From Oscarella lobularis (lineage: Eukaryota; Porifera; Homoscleromorpha; Homosclerophorida; Oscarellidae): 64,000 nucleotides of DNA. The DNA is taken from NCBI RefSeq assembly GCF_947507565.1, contig NC_089193.1, positions 558,001 to 622,000 of the forward strand, given 5' to 3'. Numbering within the stretch: position 1 is the stretch's first letter; each line of letters opens with the position of its first letter. The position numbers and the translations under genes are program-made. The notes under the pieces were generated by a model. The model ran no database searches, had not been told where the DNA came from, and saw only the letters and a program-made list of their open reading frames with translations. Below, piece after piece: positions 1 through 12,053 of this stretch.

Positions 1-2416
1 GCTTTTCTCCGACGGTAGTGTCTCTCAACGAAATGTTGCAACATTCTACGAAGCTGTCAGAGCATTCTATGAAAGAGCAACTCGTTATGCAATATCAAAT
101 TTCCCTATTCACGACGCGACGATAAAAAGCGCTTCTTGGTTGGATTTCACATCGCGTTTGGACTCTCTCACGTTGAGTACTTTATTACAAGGTATAAGTA
201 AACTCGTATAACGGCGGAGGGAGGCTCTCTCAAACGTGATCTTAGGGCCGGAAGTGTCTGTATGTCTGTCTGTCTTTATGTATGGGCAGGACGGAGTTTC
301 AAACACGCATGCGTCGTAGTTAGGGTTACTCCCCGCCTTCGAATGTTCTCCGAAAGCGCTGAATTTACCCTATCTAGCCCCTGACAAGTGCATTTTCTCT
401 GTCGAAAATTCACAAATACCACAATGCTTCACTGAAACAAACACGCATCGAGTGGGGGCCCTCGTACGAATAGTATCGTCTACAAGTTCTATTTTTGTCG
501 CCCAGCTTCCCCCAAAACGACAGTAGTGTAAATAAAAAGCAGTATTCTTTGGCTTTGACGCTAAAAGGAAGCTGTTTTTACTTATCGTATTTTAGCAAAA
601 TTCGAAACACCGTAGGTCGTTAGGCGCGATTGAGGCGCGACTCAGCTATTTTTCAAGCGCATTTACAAATCCCTACGCTCTCGTAAATTTTAGAAGCTAT
701 TTATAGAGAAAACGTGCGGTTCCTAGTGCGTTCGGCGGTCCTAAAACTTTCAAACCGCTTTTTCTCGATTGACGTCCCCCTCAACTAAAATGACGTCAGG
801 GTTAAATCAAAGCTTATTGATTGAAGCTTCGATATGCGTAATCTCAAGCTTAGCCAATTCGAACTCGTCTTAGCCGAGCCTTTTTTCTTTCACAAGGTCT
901 CCATGGAACGTTAACTATTTACTTCATTGGCTGATTTAAGGCGCGTGCGCGACAAGGTCTGCGTCATTGGCTCTCCGCCCATTGTTACGTACAAGCACTC
1001 GTACATGCGCATTTGAAACTCCGTCCTGCCGTATGTATGTATGTTCGTCACGCTCGGTATTGTGACGTAACTTAAAAACCTGTTTTTTCGTACAGCGCAT
1101 GCGCGACATGGGGCCCAAAACGGTGACCCGAAAAAGGCGATTTACGGCGCGGATAAAGCGTTTTTTCTTTCATAAACGAAAAAAATGCTTAGAAACCCTT
1201 ATTTCCAATTGATCTGTGCTATTTTCTGTTTCATAAATGCACTGAGAACTCGAAATAAGAGTTTTGATTATCACGCTTTGACGTCACAATCAAAAGTATC
1301 CACTCATGTACAGTTTGTACGTGGGTATGTATGCGTGTACGGGTAACAGGAAATATGACCCGTACACATGCATATGTCTACAATTACTTAGCAAATTATA
1401 AAATGCAATACAGTACTGTACGTCAGAAAAGCGTGTAATTAGCAATTCTGTGGGTATGCACAGTATGTACGTAGGACTAAGCTTTAGGGGCTAAGGGCAG
1501 GGATTACTACAGTACGTGAATATGTGGCAACATAAAAAATTTCGACGTCACGCTATGTAATGCACTCGCGTACTGTAAGCGGTGGGAGGCCCTGCATGAT
1601 GGCAACACGGTGAACACCGGGCCATCATTCTCTAGTTATTATACTTCTCTCTATTATATTCCTTCCCCCGTGTTATTTTTCATCCGGGCTCTATCTTTCA
1701 CCCGAACCGAACGACTCTCGACAAAAGCTTGGCGACGTCTATCTATCTATCCAGGTAAAGACGCGGCAGCAACCACGCGCTAGCGTTTTTGAGTAGTCGT
1801 AATATCGGGGCCCTTATTGCTGAGCTTTTGAGCGTCCCGATCGAGCTGTCGCTGAACGTGCTGCTCCACCGATGGACGGCGAACCACTAATCGAGCTTTT
1901 CTGTTCAATACTTGAGACTGGGGTTCGCGATTAAATTCTTACGTGATCGTCGTTTGCAACTGAACGTACGGCACGCAGTTCGATCTACGGCGTTGTAGGG
2001 CCTACAAATGAGATCAACCACAAATGAGATCCCTACGTCATGATGACGTAGTGATCTCATTTGTGGTTGATCTCATTTGTAGGCCCTACAGGCGTCGATC
2101 ATTGTTTCGATATTCAGGATAGGGGCAACTTTTATTAATTAGTATTAGGCGCTGGAGGAGATCATGGGCCTATAAAATCGGCCGGGGCCCGGCTTCGTTA
2201 GCGCTCACCCATGCAATTAGCAGCAAAGCAGCATAGGATGCTTCACTGCCAGAGCATAAGCTCATGCAAAGCTCAGTACGCCTTCTGTCATACCAACTAG
2301 GGTCAGGGGACGCAGGGTTAATAGAAAAGTTTAGCTCAGACCACTTTTTGGTTTGGCAGCGTTGTCTTGCTCTGCCTATAGATTCAGATCGCTTGACGTT
2401 TGACTTCTAGAAGGTT
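1..2416. other. Intergenic region, no gene recognised
   Basis: I see no supported coding exon here; open frames are short and lack recognisable domains. The stretch is rich in short alternating motifs (gtatgta, ATCT repeats near 1740). It holds an imperfect inverted pair: the sequence around 280-312 (containing ggcaggacggagtttcaaac) recurs inverted around 1006-1044. It also holds the long palindrome described separately. It probably includes the promoter of the NB-ARC gene that starts at 2417. Confidence 0.5.
1994..2090. repeat. 97-bp near-perfect palindrome
   Basis: The left arm, starting tgtagggcctacaaatgaga, is repeated as its reverse complement ending at 2090. The centre is tacgtca-tga-tgacgta and only about one base pair in the stem mismatches. 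Each arm also contains caaatgagatc twice. This is the structure of a foldback or miniature inverted-repeat element, or a hairpin-forming regulatory site. No target-site duplication is obvious. Confidence 0.85.
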
Positions 2417-5400
2417 ATGGCTCTTTCGGCCGAAGGTGATTTGTATCATGTTTTGACGAAATATTATATATTTGGTTTTAAGGTTCGAGTGATCTAGACG
2501 GAATTTGTTGCCGTAGTGTTCTTCAAGAAATTCTTTTTTGTCGGAATGCTGACGTTGAGGCTCTTCAACAGTTATTGGCCTTAGCGCGAAAAATAGCCTT
2601 TTCGCCTACTAGCTCTGCCGTTTTGACAAATGAGAATCCAAGTGGTGAGAAATCTGTCACCTTTCGTTTGCGTTTGATTACCAAAGATCATTGAATTTCC
2701 CTTGCCCTTTGCCACACAAGGTAACCAATTTTTTAATTTTGAATTCATTGTGTAAATTTCATTATAGGTTGGAAGAGCTCCCACGGTTTTTCTTGCAGTG
2801 ACCTAATGAAGCGTGTTATTTCGCTTCGCAAGGCTGACGTTGTCGCTCTTCGAGAATTATTTGCTACTTCAATGGAATTAGCTCCATACTTACTAGAAAG
2901 AACGCAGAAAAGAAAAGGTAATGACTGGAGGGCTAGCGGAATTCAGTGCGTTTGCTTTCGTTGGAACATTTCTCCACGTAATATCGATACTGCTTTCGCG
3001 ATTATTCTAGCAATCCGTCCATTTTGCTTTTATGAAAGCGAACATCATCTCTTTCATTTTTGGCTTAAACGTATTTGAGCTTTCTGTTCTATAAATCGTC
3101 GTTAGATACATCTACTTGTATACGGATGTTGTAATTATTTTCCACCTTCTGTCTATGTGGGATTCTGTTTGTTTGAGAAACGTGTTATCATTGTTGCAGT
3201 GTTTTAGTTGTACAGTAGAAAGTTTAGCCTTAGTGGGCTGTACCTGAAATTATGCGGACTTTGTAATATAACAGCCAGACGGGCATAATCGTAGGCAGCT
3301 TCTGTGAAACATTTTACTTATGCTTTTCAGCGAGGAAGCTGCGAATCTAACAGCTGTAGTTCCTTTATATTTCTATTTTTCTAAAATCTAATGTGTTATC
3401 CCTAGGGGTTCAGACAACTCAAGATTCAAGTTCAGATATTCCTTGTGAGCTTTTTACCTACATCTTTCTAGTGTAACATTTTTGGTTGTGAAATTAGTTT
3501 TGTCCAACATTTTTCGATCTACAAATCTTCTACACGGGCGCGAAAATCATCTAGAAGAAATTGCAACCTATTTCTTTGGGAAAAAATGCAGAGAAGTGAA
3601 GGATATGAACGACCTTCTTATTCAGGTAATCTTTTAATTAGGAGACAGTCTATTGTATACCTGTAGTCCAAAACGTGTTATTCAGCATGATTTGCATTTC
3701 GTATGTAGTTTAGAGTTGCACGATTAAATTTCAGGAAACTGTTTTGCAGTTTGTCAGCGGTGTCGGAGGAGTAGGCAAAACGTCACTGGCAAATCTCTAC
3801 GCCGTACGTTTTTCGCAACACTACACTGACGGCGTTTTCTTCTTTGACGCTCAGTCGCATCCTTCTCTTGAGGCGTCGCTCAACCGAAACGTAATTTTTT
3901 TTCTTACAGCTTTCTATTGACTGCCTGTTTACAGATCTTACAAGTGAATCGTATGCTTGGTCAGACAGACGTTCCTGACTTTGGCGATTTTCAAGCAAGC
4001 TTGAACCATTTTCATCAATACATTAAAGAAAGGAATCGTTGCCTTCTCGTCATCGACAACGCTGACGACGTTGAAAACGCGATCCGATGTCTTTCACACG
4101 AAACCGTTTGTTGTCACATCTTGGTAACAACGAGATCGTCTGTGCAACCGCATTTCAGCAATATACCTATTTCCCCAAACATCGTTCATCTTGAAAGTCT
4201 TTCAGAAGCTGTCGCTACTGCTGCTCTGATTTCAGGGTCAGGAAGAAATTCTCAAAATATGTCTTTGTCTGAGAGGGACAATGCAGCTGCAATTGCAAGC
4301 CTTCCTCCAGTGGAAGGGCTCCCTATAGCCATTTCACATGCTTCGACATTTATTCGCGAAAAAGATCTTAGTTTTGAAGAGTACCGATGCATGCTGTTGG
4401 AAAAGAAAAAGAATCTTCCGGTAGACTTAGATTTGACAACATTTTTACGCTATTTCTGTCTGTCTCACATTGAAGAGAAACTGAGACGGTTGGGCATCAA
4501 GAAACCGCGCGATTTGGAGAAGCTTAAACCTGACTCTTTTTCATTGACCTCGTCCTTTGATAAAGAGTCTTTGGCGTTTGCAATCGAACGACTTCATTCA
4601 ACGCGTCACGCATTTCTAACGTGGGAAATGAATATTGAAGAAATTTCGAAAAGTCATCCAGAAGGCGAAACGGTGCTTTTCTGCTGCTCCGTTCTCAACT
4701 CGAAAGGCCTTCCGCAACTAATCATAACGGATTTCTTGCGTACAGCCCACGGCACTTCGGCCACATGGCGCTTTCGTGCTGGAGTAAGTGCCGTTCAAAA
4801 ATATTCTCTTCTTCGAGAGTTAGTCCTAAACGATGGATCGACCTACTACGACGTTCATCATCTCGTTTATCGGAGCATCTACGAACGTCTGCGCCAGAAA
4901 CCAGAAACTCTCAAATTCGTTCTCACGACAGTCGGTGAATGTGTCGTTAGCATGCTGCGGCCAGCATTAGACGATCAAAATCTTAGACAGTTTTGTCTGC
5001 TTCTTTCTCCCCATTTGGCCGAAATCGCCAAGAAAATTTTGCTTGTAGAAGGGAATCTTACTGACCAGTTATGGCAAATAGTAGACTGCGCATGCTTGAT
5101 GCACTTGCACTTGCATCAGCTGAAAACCCTAAAAGCATTGGGATTGAACGCTGCTGAGAAAGTCAAAGACGTTACGAGCCAGCAAACGAAGGGCTATCTG
5201 ACAACTAAATGTGAGCTATGGTCAAAATGAATTTATTACTACGCAAGCGTCTAATGATCACTTTATTTTAGTTTACCTCTACGTGATGAAAAGCTGCGTT
5301 GAACTATCTGATAGCAAAGAAACACTTCACTACTTCAATCTTGCGTTTCAAGGACAACCTTGGACTTCTTTAGATGACTATCAAATTGGCTGTTGGTGGG

Positions 5401-6937
5401 ATGGTAAGAGCTAGGAGTCATTTTCTAAAGCCTAAGTTGCATGTGTTCTTTATTAGATATCTGTCTCGCATACCGTATTTCTCAAAATGAAACGCGATTG
5501 GAGAGAGAACATGAGCTTCTGTGCCTAAAAGGCGTCGCTGAACGCAGCAACGATCTAACTAAGCAGTTCCAAAGTTAGCTGTCTATTTTCAAGATCTCAT
5601 TTACTTTATAACGATGTTTCTTTAGTTCTAAGTTTGTTAGCGACATACTACATTCGCACTAAAAAGCCGGAGAAGTATAACGAAATTGTCAAAGTCTTTT
5701 TGAGACTGGCGGAGTGTAATACAGATCCGTACGAGACAGCAATGTGTTAGTCACATCTTAGCTAAAGATTAATTAATTAGTATCTATAACGTTTGCATTT
5801 GACTGCTTAGTCGCGAAGCATTTTGGAAAAAGCCTTGCTTCGCAAGGAGATTTCAAGCAAGCTATCACTTTCACTAAAGAAGCTGTCAGTATTGCATACT
5901 CCTGTCCAAGAATCACACGCGAAACGCTGTGTGAAGGTTGTTATAAAGCATACGGCTCTTAAGTACAATTAAAATAGAATAATTTTTTGTCCATATTTGT
6001 TTTAATTCACTAGCGTCAATAGATTTTTTCTTACAAAAACCTTCGTATTTTACAGTTTGCCACGAAGCCTTCTTTTGGTGTCATGAGCTAAAAGATTACA
6101 AGGAGGGCTGCGACATGTTAGAGAAAGGGCTACCGTATCTGCAAGAAGTGTATTTGGAGGAGAGCGACTTCTCTTTATCTTGTAAAGTGATCAGTTTCTG
6201 AACCGCTTAGCATAATAACACCGTTTTTACGCAGACAAGGTGTCCTACGGCCAAAGTCTTATTTTCACCAAAAGATACTTGGAAGGAATCAAAATTTTGA
6301 AGCAATGTTTAGACGTCATTGGGAAGTACCCCGAAACGCGTTCTAGGAAGCGTTCTCAAATCGTTTGTCAGTATTGGGCCGTTACGTTTGGCACAGTTCG
6401 CTATTTTCTTTAGGTTTGCTGCACCTTGGAGAAGCCTTGCCGATGATCTCCAAGAGAGACGAAGCCGCCAAATATTTAGGCCAAGTCTGGATGTTGCTTC
6501 AGTCCAAGAAACGAAGTGCAGAAACAGCTGCAGGTGAACAGCCCAGAAGAATTTTTTTATTAATTTACTAGAGTTTGGTAATGCATTTCCAGAGATGAAA
6601 AGACTTGGATTTCTTTACACAAAGCTTAATCGACTTGAAGAGGCAACAACGGTTTTACGAAAATGCTTAGATATTTTGAATGAGGTTAAGGACTCCGTTC
6701 GAAATATGGAAATAGGATTAGAAGGTACTGCAATCACAAACGGCCATAATAGTTACAAAGTAAATTGTTATTCTAGCGTCGGCAAATTTGTTTGGCTGTC
6801 TAATGGTAAAGAAACGTTTTGCTGACGCTGAAGCGGAAGCAACAAGAGCGTTAAGCAGGTACCAACCTCATTTCTCTCCCAGCAACGAGCACATCAAGAT
6901 TCGTGCGTTTTCGACCCAACATAAAAGGGATCATTAA
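2417..6937 (+). CDS. NB-ARC (STAND) NTPase with TPR-like C-terminal repeats
   Basis: This is a 16-exon gene of about 1017 residues with a clean frame. Exons: 2417-2435, 2483-2644, 2768-2917, 3406-3444, 3498-3625, 3750-3890, 3935-5210, 5272-5403, 5457-5573, 5626-5745, 5811-5936, 6056-6181, 6235-6339 (or 6351), 6414-6533, 6593-6724, 6777-6937. Exons 2 and 3 encode related helical segments (both contain ADVxAL). Exon 5 carries the pre-P-loop motif LLHGRENHLEEI. Exon 6 carries Walker A (GVGGVGKTSLA). Exon 7 has Walker B (CLLVIDNADD), a sensor strand (HILVTTRSS) and an EGLPIAI motif. Exons 8-16 are mostly about 40 codons, phase 1, and look like one helical TPR-type repeat each. Such STAND proteins are usually signalling switches that oligomerise on ATP binding, with the repeats sensing a ligand; that role is inferred here. 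The N-terminal fold is not recognised. The ATG was chosen because it splices in frame into exon 2, so the first exon is the least certain part. Confidence 0.88.
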
Positions 6938-8196
6938 TGCTGCTGTTTTCTTTTTATAGTGCAAACCTTACTGTGAAGAAGTGTCACACTGAATCATTCA
7001 TTATGAGGGAAAATTTTACTCACTCCACTACCTTTGTTTTCTTTATAGGTACAGTAATCCTTTTTTGGCATCCGTTTAAAATTTCTGGTTTTGTGTGTGT
7101 TCGCGGCGTTTTGTTTACATGTATGTTTACGAATTATTTTCTGTTCTTTGTAGTTTTATACAATTCAAAATCATCTTTGAGTAACGTTTTAAGTGAACAC
7201 ATTTTTACAAAAAAATGTCGAAAGTTAAGTCAGTTGAAGTCCCGGATTTGGGTAGGGTAAACGCTTTTTTTAACAAAAAACGAGTAAAATCTGTTAACCC
7301 TACTAAATCCCTGAGTTTTTGCACAGTCTATTGCTAGGAATTCCGGACGTGAAGAAAAAATACTACAATCTTGTAATGCGAATTTGCTCTATAATAACAA
7401 TGGCAAGAGGAAGAAAGAATCATGTTGCAGTCTACGTAGTCGTAGGAATAAATAAAGAACACTTCCCGAATAGCAAAAGGGGTTTAGACCTGTGCTGCTA
7501 TTTTCGAACAAAATGTTTTCTGCACGTGATGAGGAAACACCGTTGAATGTCTTATCGCTAACCAGTCTTTATTTCTAACGACGTGAAAAAAGTCCTATCC
7601 AACAACTGCATAGAAAAAAAATATACGCTAATGCGTTATCACAGTACAAAACGCTGTGCAGCGAAAAAAGCGCACACACACAAAGACACGCCCCCAACTG
7701 ACACCGTATCCGATAGCAAAACGGAGCTCTTCGTCGAAGCCTTCTCGCGAGCCGAAATCTAGAGAAACAAAGCCAGTATCTGTAAAAACAACGAACTACT
7801 TACCAAAATAATTCGAAAGGAAGCGCGTCTGTGTTTGCGGGACCCAGGTCGCACCACGTGGAGGTCCAGACGCTTCGCAACGCAGTCGACCCTCACCAAC
7901 AGCATGAATTGGATCAGAACCCACCTTGGGTGAGCCTCCGAGGTTCGTTGCCACCCCAGGAGACGACTATCGCACCCGCCGAAGAGGCCCGCTCATCGTG
8001 TGCTCGACGTGGAGGAGAGCCGGCGAACGCCCACGCTGTCCCATGTTATACCAAGAAAAGAATCCTTGATAAGACGGAGCATGTTTTCCCGATGCGAAAG
8101 CCCCTAGAGGTCTTAGAGATGTGCCTCTAATCACTTTCGCACCGTTGCTCCAGGACGATGCGTCGGAATATCGCTCGCCCCTCTGGCTCCCTGTCT

Positions 8197-8336
8197 TCCA
8201 ACGACTAACAAAGCGTACGAGCGAGTTCTCAAGCGACGGGGTTACGTAAAGAGGGAGAGCGCCGTGCACGACTTTATGTACTCCCTCGCGAACGATGACG
8301 CAAACTTTTCTCTCATTGGACGTCGGGTGTGCGTCA
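8197..8336 (-). repeat. Dispersed repeat, copy without insertion (empty site)
   Basis: The reverse complement of this segment matches 25538-25619 joined to 26084-26140 almost base for base (for example tacataaagtcg, ggcgctctccctc, gtcgcttgagaactcg). The copy at 25.5 kb is interrupted by a 464-bp element at the GTAAC pentamer. Here that pentamer occurs once, uninterrupted (8241-8245, read on the minus strand). The family is not recognised. Confidence 0.8.
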
Positions 8337-8586
8337 TAAACCGCAGCGATGTCACGAGAGAGAGCGTTGCTTTGTGCACCTCTACGCTCAACCATATAAG
8401 GTAATGATTGGAGCGATCACGCGCGTGCAGCGTTTCTCCCAAAAAAAAGGGAAACAAGAGACGAGCACGTGCACGCGTGCATTGCCAAGATGTCGGACAT
8501 GTGACGTCAGCGTTTGGTTCGCGATCTCGACCAAACGCGAAGAAAACGCGTCGAAAGGCGACTAGAAAAGCTCAAACTCATTAGGT

Positions 8587-8640
8587 CGAGTTCGCGTTTC
8601 GAAAGGAACGCGGCGAGTTCGCTTTTCGGAAGGAACGCGG
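8587..8640. repeat. 27-bp tandem repeat, two copies
   Basis: The unit starting cgagttcgcgtttcgaaagg is repeated directly with two substitutions, followed by a partial third copy start. It is CpG-rich. No function can be assigned. Confidence 0.8.
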
Positions 8641-9335
8641 CGAACTCGATGGAATCGTTTGTGAAATAGCGGATTTGCAATTACTGAATCGTAGATTCGA
8701 GTTCAGGGGCTCAGAATCGAACCAAGGAGTCACACTTTCACTCTACTTGCGCATAGAATCGAGAGAGACGCACTCGTTTACCTGCGTATCTTTTCGAAGC
8801 CGTGTTCGGGGTTATCTGAGCACCTTCGACGCCGATTCCGCAGTCTTTCGATCAAGCTTTAGTAGTATAGTCTAATCGATCGGCTCAATCGCAAAAAAAT
8901 TCGCAGAATAGCGAGAAAACATTCTACATCAAGCACGCTAAGCCAAGATATAGACTGTACTGTATGCAACAATGGAAACACGAATTCTCGACTTCATCGT
9001 TGCCTGAGACCTGAGAGAAACGTTAGCATATACCTTCTTTGAGCGATTGAGTCTGTCGCTTCGAAGCGCGAGGCCCCATCCGCCGTCTACTAAAAATAAC
9101 TTATGATTTCAGGTTTAGGCAGCTACAATTCAATTTTCGTCATCTGAGAAAGCAGAAAAGATTTTTTCAATATCTCGTCAATGAACATACTACGTCCACA
9201 CCAGCCAGCTTGATTGGCATTATTATTTTGAGTTGAAAGCAATCACTAGATATCATCTAAATCCGGTCCAAAAACAATTGGCAACAAAAGAAGAAAAAGA
9301 ACAAACAATGTCAATGATGATGTGCAACTAATTTA

Positions 9336-11316
9336 CTATATACGTTCATCAGCACCGACCATTCGATCCTCGTGAACATCTACGTAAATCACGTCTGCAC
9401 TGCCTTCCTGGCGACGACCTGGGCATTTCGAAGTTTTCTCCATCGTTTCTACACAGTCTTTCTTGCAACCAGATGCATTACTACCAGTAGAGACAAATGC
9501 TATTTCTAAATAAAAAGAAAATTTTTGTGGTGGTAGCCAAAATTGAATGGATAAAATAAACCTTTTTCCTTCTCTTCTTTAACTCGCTGATCTGCTTCAT
9601 TGACAATGCAGAATCCATCCTTCTCTTTAGCTAAGCCCAAAACATCTTCGGAGCTGGCGTCTCTACAATTCACGTTGCTAATAGGTTTCTAAAAATTAAT
9701 ACCATTTATAACTTTGCCGTAGTGAGACCGTCTTTTTCTTTTGTCACGGAAGTGACATCTTCGCTGCTTTGGGTTATATCGCCCAAATCGTGGCATCTTT
9801 TTTGGCTTGCAACAGAATCTCTTTCAGTTTCACCATTAAAACTGAAAAAGAGTTTGTAAAAACTATCATTGCTCTTTGGAATTAGGTACTCTTCTGATAA
9901 TGTCGCTCTATACGACTGTTCGCTAGTAGTGCTGGCCCGAATAGTATGGCGAGCATTAACATCGTCTTGCTGCGCTGCCGCTTCATAACTTTCGTTGAGT
10001 GTGCCTGATGCAAGCAAACTCGTTCTAGTACTGAGATACTCAGAAGCTAAAAAGTAATTTAATAATAGCAAACACAGTTGAATATCCGCAATTACTATCT
10101 TACAGCCAAACGTCAGTACACAACAGCCTTTCACAGAGCAAAACATTTCTTTGTACAAAAGAGCGTATCTCGGAGCTGCTGCGTAAAGAAACGGTTCTGC
10201 TAGATAACCTACAAAGGCTATGATAATTGCTATAATTTCAATCGACTCGTGCGTGGCGGCACTGTGATCATCGTACATTGTCAAAAGAATCTGGAAAAAA
10301 AGAAAAACCTATAGACATATATCTACTCATTTGGACACAATATAATTGTAGTACCAGGAAAGGAATCCAAGTCACGTAAGACGTTATTATGGGTACCAAA
10401 AACATACGGGTTAATGGCCATTCACTGTTAAACCAATCAATGCCTTGCGTATCTGGCTGTATGTGATGACAATTAGTGTCAATCCACTTTCCTCGTCGCC
10501 GAAAGGAAAGAACTCTTCCAGAAGGCGTTATTCGAGCCTTGGAAATAAACAGCAACAGAATTGCTCCAATGCAAATTAAAACGTAGCTAAGGCTCATGAC
10601 AACGTATCTTTGCCTAATAAAAAATAAAACGGTTACCAAGAAATTGAGTAAATATTTTCTTTGTTATAGTAATTGCTTTGCGTGATTACTAAAATTCCTC
10701 TATTCAATTTTTCCTATCCTCACCATTTGGTAATAATAAATTGGCAGTAATGTTCATTATCCAGCACTGCTCCTGCGACAGCAATTGCAATGAATCCACC
10801 AAAGGACATCGTATAGCCCATTGCGAAAAATATTCGTTCTTTTTTAGAACATCCGGTGCATTTTCCGCGAAGCAACGTGACTTGAGATAAAGCATATTGA
10901 GATCGAGCGGGAAACCTTGCTGAGCGAAAGCAATTAGCCAAAACAAAAAGGAGAGTCACGAGTCCTGCAAGGCGATAACTCACAAACAGTGAAACAAATA
11001 AACGAGGGTAAATTGTTGAGTTTCCACAGCGATTGCTGGCATTCGAGTCTAAATTTGTCCATGAGCCAAGAGAAGAGAAAACAAAGAGCACAGAAGTAAC
11101 AATTCCACTAGTTAGAAGGACCACCAGAAGCGCATCAGACCTATTTAAATCGTTTCTAGTCATAATTCGATTTAGCTTGATTGAGACGGTAAAAGACCAC
11201 ACAAAAACGAAGACGGCAATTGCGAGGACGAGAACGGGCAATAGACGACGGAGAAGATCGCTGCACATCACGAAGTCAGGTTTATTCGCAAACATTTCTT
11301 GACACAAGATGACCAT
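9336..11316 (-). CDS. Class A-like seven-transmembrane receptor, paralogue 1 (long tail)
   Basis: Core exons on the minus strand are 11316-10724, 10613-10355, 10290-10104 and 10046-9706, with intron phases 2, 0 and 1; they give 459 residues. Exon 1 has TM1-TM4, with a cysteine before TM3 (RCGNS) that can pair with one before TM5 (HYCQF). The TM3 end reads LANCFRSARFP, the position of DRY in class A receptors. Exon 2 has TM5 and TM6 (TWIPFL, like CWxPF). Exon 3 has TM7 ending AEPFLY, in the place of NPxxY. The tail is rich in Ser/Thr. Two further open exons with good splice sites follow (9688-9562 and 9505-9336, stop TAG). The first repeats the tail motif SSEDV...KEKDG and could be reached by alternative splicing from exon 4. 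It is a plasma-membrane sensor of unknown ligand, and the class A assignment rests on topology and motif positions. Confidence 0.75.
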
Positions 11317-12053
11317 TGTCTTTCACGTCGAGAGTGAAACCGGAAAAAGAGCCCGTACTTGAAACAAGAGTTCCCAACTACGGAAGTCATGTTCGAAAAA
11401 ATTAAAATGTCTGCCTAAATTAAACAGGCACAAAAGAAGTTCCGCGCAAAAAAGAAACACCACTTTCCTCGCAATTTTTTAAATGCACGACTATTTAGCA
11501 TTATATTTGTTGAATTAAATGGGCACCTTGCATGGTATGTATTAAAACATAATTTTGACGCTGCCGCAAATCAACGAGGTTTTGCGTTGATGAGCTGAAG
11601 TCGACGTCTTCTTATGACATACATTGGCTGTAGCGGATTATGATAGAAGTTTAGGCAGGACACAAAAACGGTTAGTATACAGACTTTCAAATCGTTTTCT
11701 AAAACCTGAAAAAATCTGTTCGAGCAGAACCGTAACACTATCATGATCCCACTGGCAGGAATATTATCCCTTCCACTGGCATGTTTAGACTTTACTACAG
11801 ACTCCTTCGCGCCTATAAAGACATATCCAATTTGAAAATAATAAATCTGCAGCTTTACGCAAATGCTCTATAGCCACGTTGAACTTCAGAAGACTGCCAT
11901 CTTACTCGCTATTGAAATCATGAGGTTGCTCATCTGCTCGTAGCAAAGAGGCTGAAGCTACACAAGGTCCTGCTGTGCTTGAAGACAATTTTGCCGTTGC
12001 AAAACTATCACAAATGTAAGAAGCCTGTTTATATTAAAGAATTTTGCGCTAAG
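11317..12053. other. Gap between receptor paralogues 1 and 2
   Basis: No complete gene is seen. On the minus strand, about 12027-11903, an open stretch preceded by a plausible acceptor (taaacag) and rich in Ser/Ala ends in a stop; it may be an alternative last exon of paralogue 2. The remainder is A/T-rich and probably holds the promoter of paralogue 1. Confidence 0.4.

Larger units (their letters stand above)
6938..9335. other. Intergenic region between the NB-ARC gene and the 7TM cluster
   Basis: No coding exon is supported. The left part may be 3' UTR of the NB-ARC gene. Around 7230-7315 an imperfect inverted repeat (gatttgggtagggtaa and ttaaccctactaaatc) flanks a T/A-rich loop. The region also contains a dispersed repeat copy (8197-8336) and a two-copy 27-bp tandem repeat (8587-8640), listed separately. 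Confidence 0.45.

Noticed and set aside
7967-8395. Minus-strand 142-codon frame
   Set aside because: It runs through the dispersed repeat and its flank; no recognisable domain, and the frame is not kept in the copy at 25.5 kb.
8675-8720. Possible tRNA because of attcgagttc and similar T-arm-like motifs
   Set aside because: No acceptor-stem pairing or anticodon arm could be drawn around it.
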